NCBI RefSeq assembly: GCF_900094575.1
Contig: NZ_FMAE01000003.1
Coordinates: forward strand, 124,001 to 188,000
Direction of reading: 5' to 3'
DNA length: 64,000 bases
From: Bradyrhizobium yuanmingense
Lineage (GTDB): Bacteria > Pseudomonadota > Alphaproteobacteria > Rhizobiales > Xanthobacteraceae
Shown: positions 43,606-52,063 of the stretch, piece by piece
Layout: every line of letters starts with the position of its first letter
Position numbering within the stretch: the first letter of the stretch is position 1
Position numbers and translations under genes: made by a program
The notes under the pieces: generated by a model
What the model was told of the DNA's origin: nothing
Database searches by the model: none
The model's input: only the letters and a program-made list of their open reading frames with translations

Positions 43606-43976
43606 GAGGCGAAGGAGCTGAAGCCTTGCGACTGGCTCCGTAACCTCTCCAGCCTGCGGGAGAGGTCGACGCGCTCGGAGAGCGCGGCGGGTGAGGGCTC
43701 TCTCCTCTCTTGGGGACCTCATGAATCTTGCACGATCCCAACGCGGAGACACCCCCACCCCAACCCTCCCTCGCAAGCGGGAGAGGGGGCCGACTGCCGA
43801 TGCCGCGCAAGCTTCACACCCCTCCGCCAAAAAAACCCATCCTTTTCAGCTTGAACCGCGGCCCGTTCCCGGGAAAATGGCTCCAAACAAGGCCGGCAAT
43901 TGATCCTTGTCATGGCGGGGCGCCTGTCCTGCCACGAGGTTCAAGCCAGGTGAATAAAGGGAACGGGAGCGCGGGA
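43606..43976. other. Intergenic region upstream of prpE (371 bases)
   Basis: It consists of a palindromic repeat (43641-43790) and about 190 bases of leader before prpE. The prpE frame stays open through the right part, but those codons read as repeat-derived Pro/Arg sequence. I see no other gene. Confidence 0.55.
43641..43790. repeat. Palindromic intergenic repeat, second copy of the CTCTCC...GGGAGAGGGGG type
   Basis: CCTCTCC AGC CTGCGGGAGAGG at the left, GGTGAGGGCTCTCTCC in the middle and CCCTCGCAAGCGGGAGAGGG at the right. It matches the organisation of the element at 29166-29340, including the GGTGAGGGCT core. Confidence 0.7.
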
Positions 43977-45887
43977 ATGAATATCCAGGGCAAAAGCAGC
44001 TATCATGAAGTCCATGCGCGCTCGCTGGCTGATCCCGAGAGCTTCTGGGCCGAGGCGGCGAAAGAGATCGACTGGATCGAGCCTGCGACGAAGATCTTCG
44101 ATCCCTCGCAAGGAACCTACGGCCGCTGGTTCGCCGGCGGCGTCGTCAACACCTGCTACAACGCCCTCGACCGCCACGTCGAACGGGGGCGCGCCGACCA
44201 GGTCGCGCTGATCCATGATTCGCCGCTGACGGGCTCGGTCACCAAGTTCACCTATGCCGAACTGCTGAACGAGGTCCAGGCGCTCGCCGCAATCATGCAG
44301 GATTTCGGTGTCGCCAAAGGCGATCGTGTCATCCTCTATATGCCGATGGTGCCGGAGGCGGTGGTCGCGATGCTCGCCTGCGCGCGGCTCGGTGCGGTGC
44401 ACTCGGTGGTGTTCGGCGGCTTTGCCGCGAAGGAGCTTGCCACACGCATCGACGATGCGCAGCCCAAGCTGATCCTGTCCGCCAGCTGCGGCATCGAGCC
44501 CGGCCGCATCGTGCAGTACAAGCCGCTGCTCGACGAGGCGATCAAGCTTGCCAGCAGCAAGCCGAAGGCCTGCATCGTGCTGCAGCGTCCGCAGCTCACC
44601 TGCGAGATGACGCCGAGCCGCGATTACGACTGGGCCAGCCTGCGCCGCAAGGCGCTGAACGACGGCAAGCGCGCGGCTTGCGTGCCTGTCGCCGCGACAG
44701 ACCCGCTCTACATCCTCTATACCTCGGGCACAACAGGCGTGCCGAAGGGCGTCGTGCGCGACAATGGCGGGCATCTCGTCGCGGTGAAATGGTCGATGTT
44801 CAACCTCTATGGCGTCAAGCCGGGCGAGGTCTGGTGGTGCGGCTCCGACATCGGCTGGGTGGTCGGCCACAGCTACATCGTCTACGGCCCGCTGCTGCAT
44901 GGCGCGACCACGATCATGTACGAGGGCAAGCCGGTCGGCACGCCCGACGCCGGCGCGTTCTGGCGCGTGATCTCCGAGCACAAGGCGGTGGCCTTCTTCA
45001 CCGCGCCGACGGCCTTCCGCGCCATCCGCAAGGACGACCCGGAAGGGAAATTCATCCGGCAGTACGACCTCTCGCAATTCCGCACCCTGTTCCTCGCCGG
45101 CGAGCGCGCCGATCCGCCGACCGTGGAATGGGCGGAGCAGCAGCTAAAGGTACCGGTGATCGACCATTGGTGGCAGACCGAGACGGGCTGGTGCATCGCC
45201 GGCAATCCGGTCGGCCTCGGCATGCTGCCGGTGAAGCACGGCTCGCCGACGGTGCCGATGCCAGGCTATCAGGTCGATGTCGTCGACGAAGCGGCAAAGC
45301 CGGTCGGCCCCAACACCATGGGCTCGATCGTCATCAGGCTGCCGATGCCGCCGGGCTGCCTGCCGACGCTGTGGAATCAGGACGCGCGCTTCAAGGAGGC
45401 TTACCTGAGCGAATTCCCCGGCTATTACAAAACCTCCGACGCCGGCTACAAGGACGAGGACGGCTATATCTTCGTGATGGGCCGCACCGACGACATCATC
45501 AACGTCGCCGGGCATCGCCTCTCCACCGGCGGCATGGAGGAGATCCTGGCCTCGCATCCCGATGTCGCCGAATGCGCCGTGCTCGGCGTCAAGGACGCGA
45601 TCAAGGGCGAGGTGCCCTGCGGCTTCCTGGTGCTGAAGGCGGGCGTGAAGCGCCCGCCCGCCGAGATCGAGAAGGAGATCATCGCGCTGGTGCGCGACAA
45701 GCTCGGCCCGGTCGCTGCCTTCAAGCTCGCCATCACCGTCGGCCGCCTCCCCAAGACGCGCTCCGGCAAGATCCTGCGCGGCACCATCAAGAAGATTGCC
45801 GACGGCGAATCCTGGACCATGCCGGCGACGATCGAGGATCCCAAGGCGCTCGACGAGATCGGCGAGGCGCTGAAGGGACGGGTGTGA
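43977..45887 (+). CDS. prpE: Propionyl-CoA synthetase
   Basis: A 636-residue acyl-CoA synthetase of the acetyl/propionyl type that activates propionate with ATP and CoA. The AMP-binding motif is YTSGTTGVPKGVVRDNGGH near residue 248, the DNGGH continuation being typical of PrpE. The C-terminal PKTRSGKILRGTI holds the catalytic Lys that acetylation usually controls. The start at 43977 has GGGAG seven bases upstream; the longer frame to 43728 crosses a repeat. No methylcitrate-cycle genes are adjacent. Confidence 0.94.
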   Translation: MNIQGKSSYHEVHARSLADPESFWAEAAKEIDWIEPATKIFDPSQGTYGRWFAGGVVNTCYNALDRHVERGRADQVALIHDSPLTGSVTKFTYAELLNEVQALAAIMQDFGVAKGDRVILYMPMVPEAVVAMLACARLGAVHSVVFGGFAAKELATRIDDAQPKLILSASCGIEPGRIVQYKPLLDEAIKLASSKPKACIVLQRPQLTCEMTPSRDYDWASLRRKALNDGKRAACVPVAATDPLYILYTSGTTGVPKGVVRDNGGHLVAVKWSMFNLYGVKPGEVWWCGSDIGWVVGHSYIVYGPLLHGATTIMYEGKPVGTPDAGAFWRVISEHKAVAFFTAPTAFRAIRKDDPEGKFIRQYDLSQFRTLFLAGERADPPTVEWAEQQLKVPVIDHWWQTETGWCIAGNPVGLGMLPVKHGSPTVPMPGYQVDVVDEAAKPVGPNTMGSIVIRLPMPPGCLPTLWNQDARFKEAYLSEFPGYYKTSDAGYKDEDGYIFVMGRTDDIINVAGHRLSTGGMEEILASHPDVAECAVLGVKDAIKGEVPCGFLVLKAGVKRPPAEIEKEIIALVRDKLGPVAAFKLAITVGRLPKTRSGKILRGTIKKIADGESWTMPATIEDPKALDEIGEALKGRV

Positions 45888-45901
45888 GGCGAACTTGGTC
45901 T

Positions 45902-46002
45902 GTCATTCCGGGGCGATGCGAGGCATCGAACTATGGTGCGCATTGCGCACCTGAGAATCTCGAGATTCCGGGTTCGGTCCTGCGGACCCCCCCCGGAATG
46001 AC
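45902..46002. repeat. Palindromic intergenic repeat (GTCATTCCGGGG type)
   Basis: It begins GTCATTCCGGGGCG and ends with CCCCCGGAATGAC; an inner AATCTCGAGATT hairpin is present. It follows prpE and could act as its terminator. A related but longer element is at 62351-62473. Confidence 0.7.
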
Positions 46003-46066
46003 GGTGCTGCCGACTTACAATCTCCTCATTCCACGCTAAACAGGGCGGGCCAACAGGGGACCCTCG

Positions 46067-46336
46067 ATGCCATTTGCCGCCGTGCCACGCCTGCTGACCG
46101 CGTTAGCACTCGCCATTGCTCTCTCCGCCTGCTCGGCGCGCTACCAGAATCCGGTAGCTGTGGGCGGCGACGACGACGATGCCGTCTGCCAGAGCCGGGG
46201 CTATGCGCAGGGCTCGCCGGATTACGTGGCCTGCCGCAAGGACCGCGACGTCCAGCGCAACGCCGCCACCGCGCGCGCCGACCGCCGCCAGCGCGATCTC
46301 GGCGAGTACATGCTGAACAACCCCGTGCGCCCGTGA
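46067..46336 (+). CDS. Small lipoprotein, 89 aa
   Basis: A lipobox (ALSAC, Cys22) follows a hydrophobic signal, with AGGGGA six bases before the ATG. The mature part has a short acidic stretch (GGDDDDAVC), one likely disulphide pair (CQSRGYAQGSPDYVAC) and an Arg-rich tail. The function is unknown; it is probably an envelope lipoprotein. Confidence 0.75.
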   Translation: MPFAAVPRLLTALALAIALSACSARYQNPVAVGGDDDDAVCQSRGYAQGSPDYVACRKDRDVQRNAATARADRRQRDLGEYMLNNPVRP

Positions 46337-46439
46337 TGTGAGCTGCGGCACTATGCTGCCGCGCCACCCGCTTCGCATTCTCGGTTTCCGTGACACATCT
46401 GCAACGCCGGGGGCCAAATCGCGTCGCGATAGTCCTGGT

Positions 46440-46453
46440 TTGATCGGCATCAA
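46440..46453 (+). promoter_or_regulatory. FixK2/FNR-type box upstream of ompW
   Basis: TTGAT-CGGC-ATCAA is a perfect dyad and an exact match to the FNR/FixK consensus. Its centre lies about 83 bases before the ompW start codon. A class II promoter with the box near -40 would start transcription around 46487, leaving a leader of about 43 bases. OmpW is oxygen-regulated through FNR in enterics. Confidence 0.65.
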
Positions 46454-46529
46454 ATCCTTCACCATTCTCTTTCTGCTCTGACGCTGATGTCGCGCAACGA
46501 CGCGTCGACATGGTTGAAGGGGATTGAAA

Positions 46530-47276
46530 ATGGATGGAACGATAAGAAACTTGGCGCGGGTCGCGACGCTCGGCGCGATGCTCCTGGGCACTTTTGCATC
46601 AGTGCAGGCGGCAGATCTGCCGGTCTACAAGAAGGCGCCGGTGCCGGTGGAGGCGTTCAATCCGTGGATGATCCGCCTGCGGGTGCTCGGCGTATTGCCG
46701 GATGCGGGCGGGAGCACCGTCAATGTCGCGGGCGTGCCTTCGCTGTCGTCGCCGAATTCAGGCCTGTCGATCAGCGACCAGGTCGTCCCCGAGCTCGACA
46801 TCAGCTATTTCTTCACCAAGAACATCGCTGCCGAATTGATCCTGGGCGTGACCAGGCATTCGATCAGCGGCACCGGCTCGCTCGCGAATCTGCCGATCGG
46901 CAAGACCACGCTGCTGCCGCCGACGCTGACGCTGCAATATCACTTCGACCAGTTCGGCGCGTTCAAGCCGTATGTCGGCGCGGGCGTGAACTACACCGTG
47001 TTCTTCAACAATTCCGCGGCCAATGCGCCTTCCGCGATCGCCGGTCCGCCCGCGATCGTCGCCACCACCACCAACCTGCACGTCAGCAACACCTGGGGCG
47101 GCGCCGTCCAGTTCGGCTTCGACTACATGATCGACCGGCACTGGGGTCTCAACGTCGACGTCAAGAAGCTCTGGCTGCGCCCGAACTACAGCGCCATCGT
47201 CTCCGGCCTGCCGGTCACCGGCACCGCGCATATCGATCCGTGGCTGGTCGGCGCGGGTGTGACCTACAAGTTCTGA
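46530..47276 (+). CDS. ompW: OmpW-family outer membrane protein
   Basis: A 248-residue eight-stranded beta-barrel protein. The signal ends near VQAADLPVYKK. The mature part contains PWMIRLRVLGVLPDAGG, then the YFFTKNIAAELILGVTRH, PTLTLQYHFDQFGAFKPYVGAG and DRHWGLNVDVKKLWL strands typical of OmpW. The last residue is Phe. It is thought to pass small hydrophobic molecules. The ATG at 46530 has AAGGGGA upstream. A FixK2/FNR box suggests induction at low oxygen. Confidence 0.93.
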   Translation: MDGTIRNLARVATLGAMLLGTFASVQAADLPVYKKAPVPVEAFNPWMIRLRVLGVLPDAGGSTVNVAGVPSLSSPNSGLSISDQVVPELDISYFFTKNIAAELILGVTRHSISGTGSLANLPIGKTTLLPPTLTLQYHFDQFGAFKPYVGAGVNYTVFFNNSAANAPSAIAGPPAIVATTTNLHVSNTWGGAVQFGFDYMIDRHWGLNVDVKKLWLRPNYSAIVSGLPVTGTAHIDPWLVGAGVTYKF

Positions 47277-47305
47277 CCTGAAGCCCAGCTCGGGCGTACA
47301 AACAA

Positions 47306-47331
47306 AACGCGGCAGGTTTTCCTGCCGCGTT
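47306..47331 (-). terminator. Rho-independent terminator, shared by ompW and trcR
   Basis: An 11-base perfect stem (AACGCGGCAGG with CCTGCCGCGTT) closes a TTTT loop. On the minus strand the stem is followed by TTTTGTTTGT, so it mainly serves the trcR direction; it probably also stops ompW transcripts. Confidence 0.75.
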
Positions 47332-47359
47332 CGCGTTGATGGTGGATGAACGGGAGGAA

Positions 47360-48055
47360 TTACTCCTCCTCGTCCTCGTGCTTCTTGCCGCCGAGCGTCT
47401 TCAGCTTGGCGAACACGGCGTCGACGTTGAGGTCGTCGCTGGACTTCTCCGCGGGCTCGTACTCGTCCTTGCGGGTGGTCTCGGAGGCCGGCAGCAGGGT
47501 GGCGCCGCCATAGGCTGCGTCGATCGGCTTCTCCTTCGCCGCGCGCTGCACCTCGAAATCGAGCTCGATCTGCGAGCACAGACCGAGCGTGACCGGGTCG
47601 ATCGGGGTCAGCGCCGAGGTGTTCCAGTGGGTACGGTCGCGCACGCTCGCGATCGTGCTCTTGGTGGTGCCGACCAGGCGCATGATCTGGGCGTCCTTGA
47701 GCTCCGCATGGTTGCGCAGCAGCCAGAGGATGGCGCTCGGGCGCTCATGGCGGCGCGAGACCGGGGTATAACGCGGGCCCTTGCGCTTGGGCTGGGGCGG
47801 CAGCACCACCTTGCTCTCCTGGAGGCGGAGCCGGTAGTCCGGGTTCTTTTCGCCCTTCTCGATTTCCTCGCGGGTCAGCTGGCCATTGGAGAGGGGATCC
47901 ATGCCTTTGATGCCCTGGGCGGCGTCGCCGTCGGCGATGGCACGCACCTCGAGGGGATGCATCTTGGTGAAATCGGCGACCTGGTCGAAGGTCAGCGCGG
48001 TGTTGTCGAGCAGCCAAACGGCGGTCGCCTTGGGCATCAGAGGTGCGTTGCTCAT
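47360..48055 (-). CDS. trcR: Cell-cycle transcriptional regulator TrcR (DUF1013)
   Basis: A 231-residue protein of the alphaproteobacterial DUF1013 family, named TrcR for its link to cell-cycle control. Recognisable stretches are MPKATAVWLLDNTALTFDQV, the helix-turn-helix-like KDAQIMRLVGTTKSTIASVR and RTHWNTSALTPIDPVTLGLC. The C-terminus is acidic. AAGGAG lies about seven bases before the ATG at 48055. It is divergent from ispH, and a sigma70-like promoter lies upstream. Confidence 0.9.
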   Translation of the reverse strand: MSNAPLMPKATAVWLLDNTALTFDQVADFTKMHPLEVRAIADGDAAQGIKGMDPLSNGQLTREEIEKGEKNPDYRLRLQESKVVLPPQPKRKGPRYTPVSRRHERPSAILWLLRNHAELKDAQIMRLVGTTKSTIASVRDRTHWNTSALTPIDPVTLGLCSQIELDFEVQRAAKEKPIDAAYGGATLLPASETTRKDEYEPAEKSSDDLNVDAVFAKLKTLGGKKHEDEEE

Positions 48056-48132
48056 GGCAAATCTCCTTTGTGCTTCGCCCACCCCTCTGGAGGCGAAACC
48101 GGTGGTCATCAGCGATGACAGGGAATTCGCGC

Positions 48133-48162
48133 TATATAAGCCCGGAGGGGGTAGCCATGCAA
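48133..48162 (-). promoter_or_regulatory. Candidate trcR promoter
   Basis: On the minus strand TTGCAT, 18 bases, then TATATA. It is a moderate housekeeping-type match lying about 75 bases before the trcR start codon, in the expected divergent region with ispH. Confidence 0.4.
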
Positions 48163-48318
48163 TGGTTCTGCTATAGATAGTGCCTTGACACCGCCCGAAA
48201 GGGGGCCCAATTCCCTTTGAACCGCTGTAAGGTTCAAGCCGACAGTTTTAAGCCAAATTCCCATCCACCGACCGCCCCGGCAGAACGCGATCGGGTGATT
48301 CGGTCCCGAGATCGCTCA

Positions 48319-49287
48319 ATGTCAGCCAAACCAGACCTCAAGATCGTGCTTTGTTCTCCCCGCGGCTTCTGTGCCGGGGTGGTCCGGGCGATCGACACCG
48401 TGGAACGGGCGCTCGATAAGTACGGCGCCCCCGTCTATGTTCGCCACGAGATTGTGCACAACAAGTACGTCGTCGATGGGTTGAAGAAGAAGGGCGCCAT
48501 CTTCGTCGAGGAGCTCGCCGAAATCCCCGAGAATACCACCGCCCCGGTGGTGTTCTCGGCCCATGGCGTACCGAAATCGGTTCCGGCCGACGCCCAGTCC
48601 CGCAACCTGTTCTCGCTGGATGCGACTTGCCCGCTGGTGACCAAGGTGCATCGCGAGGCCGCGATCCATTTCAAGCGCGGCCGCGAGATCTTCCTGATCG
48701 GCCATTCCCACCATCCCGAGGTAGTCGGCACGCTCGGCCAGCTGCCGCCCGGCGCAGTGACCCTGATCGAGACCGCCGAGGATGCCAAGACCATCACGCC
48801 GAAGGACCCCAACAACCTCGCCTTCGTGACGCAGACCACGCTGTCGATCGACGACACCGCGGAGATCGTCGCGCTGCTCAAGGAACGCTTCCCCAACATC
48901 AACGGGCCGCACAAGGAAGACATCTGCTACGCCACCACCAACCGCCAGCTCGCGGTGAAGAAGGTGGCGCCGGTGGTGGACGCGCTCATCGTGGTCGGTG
49001 CTCCCAACTCGTCGAACTCGCAGCGCCTGCGCGAGGTTGCCGAGCGCGAGGGCTGCAAGATCGCGGTGCTGGCGCAGCGCGCCGCGGACCTCGACTGGAC
49101 CAGGTTCGGCAACATCAAGAGCCTTGGCATCACCGCTGGCGCGTCCGCGCCTGAGGTGATCGTCGAGGAGATCATGGACGCCTTCGCCGAGCGGTACACG
49201 CTGCACGTGGAGACGGTCTCGGCCGCGGAAGAGAACGAGTTCTTCCCGTTGCCGCGTCAGGTGCGCCCCGAAGCTGCCGCCGAGTAG
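48319..49287 (+). CDS. ispH: 4-hydroxy-3-methylbut-2-enyl diphosphate reductase
   Basis: The last enzyme of the MEP isoprenoid pathway, making IPP and DMAPP from HMBPP with a 4Fe-4S cluster. The three cluster ligands are Cys18 (RGFCAG), Cys104 (DATCPLV) and Cys203 (EDICYATTN), in the standard 322-residue length. The start is the ATG at 48319; an upstream in-frame ATG at 48217 has no family similarity. It heads the ispH-thrB-rnhA run, an order common in Rhizobiales, with 6 bases to thrB. Confidence 0.97.
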   Translation: MSAKPDLKIVLCSPRGFCAGVVRAIDTVERALDKYGAPVYVRHEIVHNKYVVDGLKKKGAIFVEELAEIPENTTAPVVFSAHGVPKSVPADAQSRNLFSLDATCPLVTKVHREAAIHFKRGREIFLIGHSHHPEVVGTLGQLPPGAVTLIETAEDAKTITPKDPNNLAFVTQTTLSIDDTAEIVALLKERFPNINGPHKEDICYATTNRQLAVKKVAPVVDALIVVGAPNSSNSQRLREVAEREGCKIAVLAQRAADLDWTRFGNIKSLGITAGASAPEVIVEEIMDAFAERYTLHVETVSAAEENEFFPLPRQVRPEAAAE

Positions 49288-49293
49288 ACCTTG

Positions 49294-50277
49294 ATGGCGG
49301 TCTACACCGACGTCGCCGCCGACGAGCTTGCGGATTTCCTGAAGCAATACGATCTCGGCGAATTGCTCTCCTACAAGGGCATCGCCGAGGGCGTCGAAAA
49401 TTCCAACTTCCTGCTGCACACAAGCAAAGGCTCGTTCATCCTCACGCTGTACGAAAAGCGCGTGGCAAGGAACGATCTGCCGTTCTTTCTCGCGCTGATG
49501 ACGCATCTGGCCGAGCACGGCGTCAATTGTCCGCTGCCTGTGAAGGCAAGAGACGGCGAGGCGCTGCGCGAGCTGGCAGGCCGGCCCGCAGCGATCATCA
49601 CCTTCCTCGAAGGCGTCTGGCCGCGCAAGCCGAACGCGACCCATTGCGCCGGGGTCGGCGAGGGGCTGGCGAAGATGCATCTGGCAGGCGCGAATTTTGC
49701 GATCAAGCGCACCAATGCGCTCTCGGTTTCCGGCTGGCGGCCGCTGTTCGACGCAGCTTCAAGCCGCGCCGACGAGGTGCAGCCCGGTCTGCGCGATTTT
49801 CTTGCCGCCGAACTTGATTATCTCTCGAGCGGCGTCTGGCCGAGCAACCTGCCCGAAGGCGTGATCCACGCCGACCTTTTCAACGACAACGTCTTTTTCC
49901 TCGGCGACAAGCTCTCGGGGATCATCGACTTCACCTTCGCCTGCAACGACATGCTGGCCTATGACGTCGCGATCTGCCTCAACGCCTGGTGCTTCGAGCC
50001 GGATCATTCCTTCAACGTCACCAAGGCGCGTGCCTTCCTCAACGCCTATGGCCGGGTGCGCAAGCTGAGCGAAGCCGAAGAGGCCGCGCTGCCGCTGCTG
50101 GCGCGGGGCGCGGCGATCCGCTTCCTGCTGACGCGGCTGGTCGACTGGCTCAACGTGCCCGCAGGCGCGCTGGTCAAGCCGAAGGATCCTCTCGAGTATG
50201 TCCGCAAGCTGCGCTTCCATCAGAGCGTGACGAGCGTGCGCGATTATGGGCTGATGCCGTCGGGGCTGGTGGCGTGA
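49294..50277 (+). CDS. thrB: Homoserine kinase, type II (APH fold)
   Basis: A 327-residue kinase phosphorylating homoserine in threonine synthesis, of the aminoglycoside-phosphotransferase fold used by many Rhizobiales instead of GHMP kinases. The catalytic loop is [13 protein letters not shown] and the metal site [12 protein letters not shown]. The N-terminal [14 protein letters not shown] binds nucleotide. The ATG at 49294 is preferred to the TTG three bases earlier. Its stop overlaps the rnhA GTG. Confidence 0.96.
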   Translation: MAVYTDVAADELADFLKQYDLGELLSYKGIAEGVENSNFLLHTSKGSFILTLYEKRVARNDLPFFLALMTHLAEHGVNCPLPVKARDGEALRELAGRPAAIITFLEGVWPRKPNATHCAGVGEGLAKMHLAGANFAIKRTNALSVSGWRPLFDAASSRADEVQPGLRDFLAAELDYLSSGVWPSNLPEGVIHADLFNDNVFFLGDKLSGIIDFTFACNDMLAYDVAICLNAWCFEPDHSFNVTKARAFLNAYGRVRKLSEAEEAALPLLARGAAIRFLLTRLVDWLNVPAGALVKPKDPLEYVRKLRFHQSVTSVRDYGLMPSGLVA

Positions 50278-50738
50278 GCGAGCTACCCAATGTCACGATC
50301 TATACCGACGGCGCCTGCTCCGGAAATCCCGGGCCGGGCGGCTGGGGCGCGATCCTGAAGTTCGGCGACAAGGAGAAAGAGCTGAACGGCGGCCAGCCGC
50401 ACACCACCAACAACCAGATGGAATTGATGGCGGCGATTTCGGCGCTCGAAGCGCTGAAGCGGCCGTGCACGGTCGACCTCTACACCGACAGCCAGTATGT
50501 CCGGCAGGGCATCACCGGCTGGATCTTCGGCTGGAAGCGCAACGGCTGGCGCACCGCCGACAAGAAGCCGGTGAAGAATGTCGAGCTATGGCAGCGCCTC
50601 GACGCAGCGCTGAAGCAGCACGAGGTCCGCTGGCACTGGGTCAAGGGCCACGCCGGCCACCCCGAGAACGAGCGCGCCGACCAGCTGGCGCGCGACGGCA
50701 TCGTCATGGCGCGGTTGCAGCAGCGGGTGAGGGAGTAG
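50274..50738 (+). CDS. rnhA: Ribonuclease HI
   Basis: A 154-residue RNase H that degrades RNA in RNA-DNA hybrids. The four catalytic carboxylates are Asp12 ([11 protein letters not shown]), Glu50 (NNQMELMAA), Asp72 (LYTDSQYV) and Asp136 (NERADQLAR), and the basic handle WKRNGW is present. The start is a GTG overlapping the thrB stop by four bases. A palindromic repeat follows. Confidence 0.97.
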   Translation: MSELPNVTIYTDGACSGNPGPGGWGAILKFGDKEKELNGGQPHTTNNQMELMAAISALEALKRPCTVDLYTDSQYVRQGITGWIFGWKRNGWRTADKKPVKNVELWQRLDAALKQHEVRWHWVKGHAGHPENERADQLARDGIVMARLQQRVRE

Positions 50739-50765
50739 GGGGCGCCATCGTCGCCTCATTCACCA

Positions 50766-50870
50766 CTGTCATCGCCCGGCTTGACCGGGCGATCCAGTAC
50801 TCCGATACGTTTCTGATTCAACCGAGAAGCCTCGGCGTACTGGATGCCCCGCCTTCGCGGGGCATGACAG
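50766..50870. repeat. Palindromic intergenic repeat (CTGTCATCGCCCGGC type)
   Basis: The left arm is CTGTCATCGCCCGGC and GATCCAGTAC, and the right arm GTACTGGATGCCCCGCC with GGGGCATGACAG at the end. It separates rnhA from the convergent peroxiredoxin gene. The layout is the same as in the other palindromic elements of this window, though the sequence type differs. Confidence 0.75.
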
Positions 50871-50899
50871 CGTCATGTGTGGCTAAGACCGGTGGCGCC

Positions 50900-51385
50900 T
50901 CACAGCTGCCCGAGCAGCGTATCGCCGCCGGAGACCTCGACCTTGCCGGGCATCGCCTCGAGGTTCAGCTTCTTGACCACGCCGTCCTCGATCAGCATCG
51001 AATAGCGCTTGGAGCGGATGCCGAGGCCGTTGGCGGAGGCGTCCAGCTCCATGCCGATCGCCTTGGTGAAGTCGGCATTGCCGTCGGCGAGGAAGACGGC
51101 CTCGTCGCGCTGGTCGGTGTCGCGCTTCCAGGCGTTCATGACGAAGGCGTCGTTGACGGAGACGATGGCGATGGTGTCGACACCCTTGTCCTTCATGGCA
51201 TAGGCGTTGAGGAAGATGCTCGGCAGATGCATCTTGTGGCAGGTGCCGGTATAGGCGCCGGGGACCGCGAACAGCGCCACCTTCTTGCCCTTGAAGATGT
51301 CGTCGGTGGTCTTCACTTGCGGGCCTTCCGCCGTCATCACGCGGAATTTCGCCTCGGGCAGCTTGTCGCCAATCTGGATCGCCAT
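50900..51385 (-). CDS. Peroxiredoxin, Prx5 type (1-Cys)
   Basis: A 161-residue thiol peroxidase. The peroxidatic Cys49 sits in FAVPGAYTGTCHKMHLPSF-like context and is the only cysteine, so reduction must come from glutathione/glutaredoxin or another thiol. The later KRYSMLIEDGVVKKLN is typical of Prx5. AGGGAGA precedes the ATG at 51385. It should detoxify hydrogen peroxide and alkyl hydroperoxides. Confidence 0.94.
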   Translation of the reverse strand: MAIQIGDKLPEAKFRVMTAEGPQVKTTDDIFKGKKVALFAVPGAYTGTCHKMHLPSIFLNAYAMKDKGVDTIAIVSVNDAFVMNAWKRDTDQRDEAVFLADGNADFTKAIGMELDASANGLGIRSKRYSMLIEDGVVKKLNLEAMPGKVEVSGGDTLLGQL

Positions 51386-51493
51386 CGTCAGTCTCCCTGA
51401 AAATCGGTCCCGCTTTTTAGACCGGGCGGCGGGCCTGCACAATATTGCCAGTGGCGGAAGCGGCGAGGATGGCGGCCGTTCACCGTGATGTCA

Positions 51494-52048
51494 TCAGCCG
51501 GCAAAACCGCCGCCGTCGAGGAAGGCCTGCTCCTCCTCGGTGGTGTCGCGGCCGAGGAGACGGTTGCGGTGGGGAAAGCGGCCGAACCGCGCGATGATAT
51601 CGGCGTGGTCGCGCGCGTATTTCAGGCTTTCGGTATTGTCGGTGTTTCGAAACAGCGCGACGCAATGCAACTGGTCGGCCAGGTGCTCGGAATGCATGAA
51701 GGGCAAATAGAGGAATTCCAGCAGGAGGGGATCGACCCTGCGATCGACGCCGCGCGCGATGGCGCGGCGGGCGACGTCGCGCGCCTGTGCGTCGCTGGCA
51801 AAGGCCTGCGGCGTGCCGCGAAACATGTTGCGGGGAAACTGGTCGAGCACGATGACGAGTGCCAGCACGCCGTCGTCGCTTGTCTCCCATGAGGCAAGCT
51901 CGCCGGCGGCTGCCTTCTGCCACAGCGAGAGAAAGCGGCGTCGTATCTCCGCATCGAAATCATCGCTGCGCTCGTACCAGCGTTGGCGCCCGGCCTCTCG
52001 CCAGAAGGCGAGAACGCCTGATGGCGTGATGTCGCGGGCGTCAGCCAT
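51494..52048 (-). CDS. DUF924 family protein
   Basis: A 184-residue helical protein of the DUF924 family (TPR-like fold), with the conserved FWREAGRQRWYERSDDFDA start, VIVLDQFPRNMFRGT centre and YLPFMHSEHLADQ. The function is unknown. It ends a pair with fadD, whose stop is 16 bases upstream of nothing but this gene's start on the other side, so co-transcription is not clear. Confidence 0.9.
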   Translation of the reverse strand: MADARDITPSGVLAFWREAGRQRWYERSDDFDAEIRRRFLSLWQKAAAGELASWETSDDGVLALVIVLDQFPRNMFRGTPQAFASDAQARDVARRAIARGVDRRVDPLLLEFLYLPFMHSEHLADQLHCVALFRNTDNTESLKYARDHADIIARFGRFPHRNRLLGRDTTEEEQAFLDGGGFAG

Positions 52049-52063
52049 GAATGGAGGCGCGCC

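Noticed and set aside
43728..43976. N-terminal extension of prpE by 83 codons
   Set aside because: The codons derive from a palindromic repeat and a leader, and the ATG at 43977 has a ribosome-binding site and family-like start.
48232..48245. GGTTCAAGCC, reminiscent of a tRNA T-loop
   Set aside because: No acceptor stem, anticodon arm or CCA end can be drawn around it; the same holds for similar strings near 35089 and 43940.
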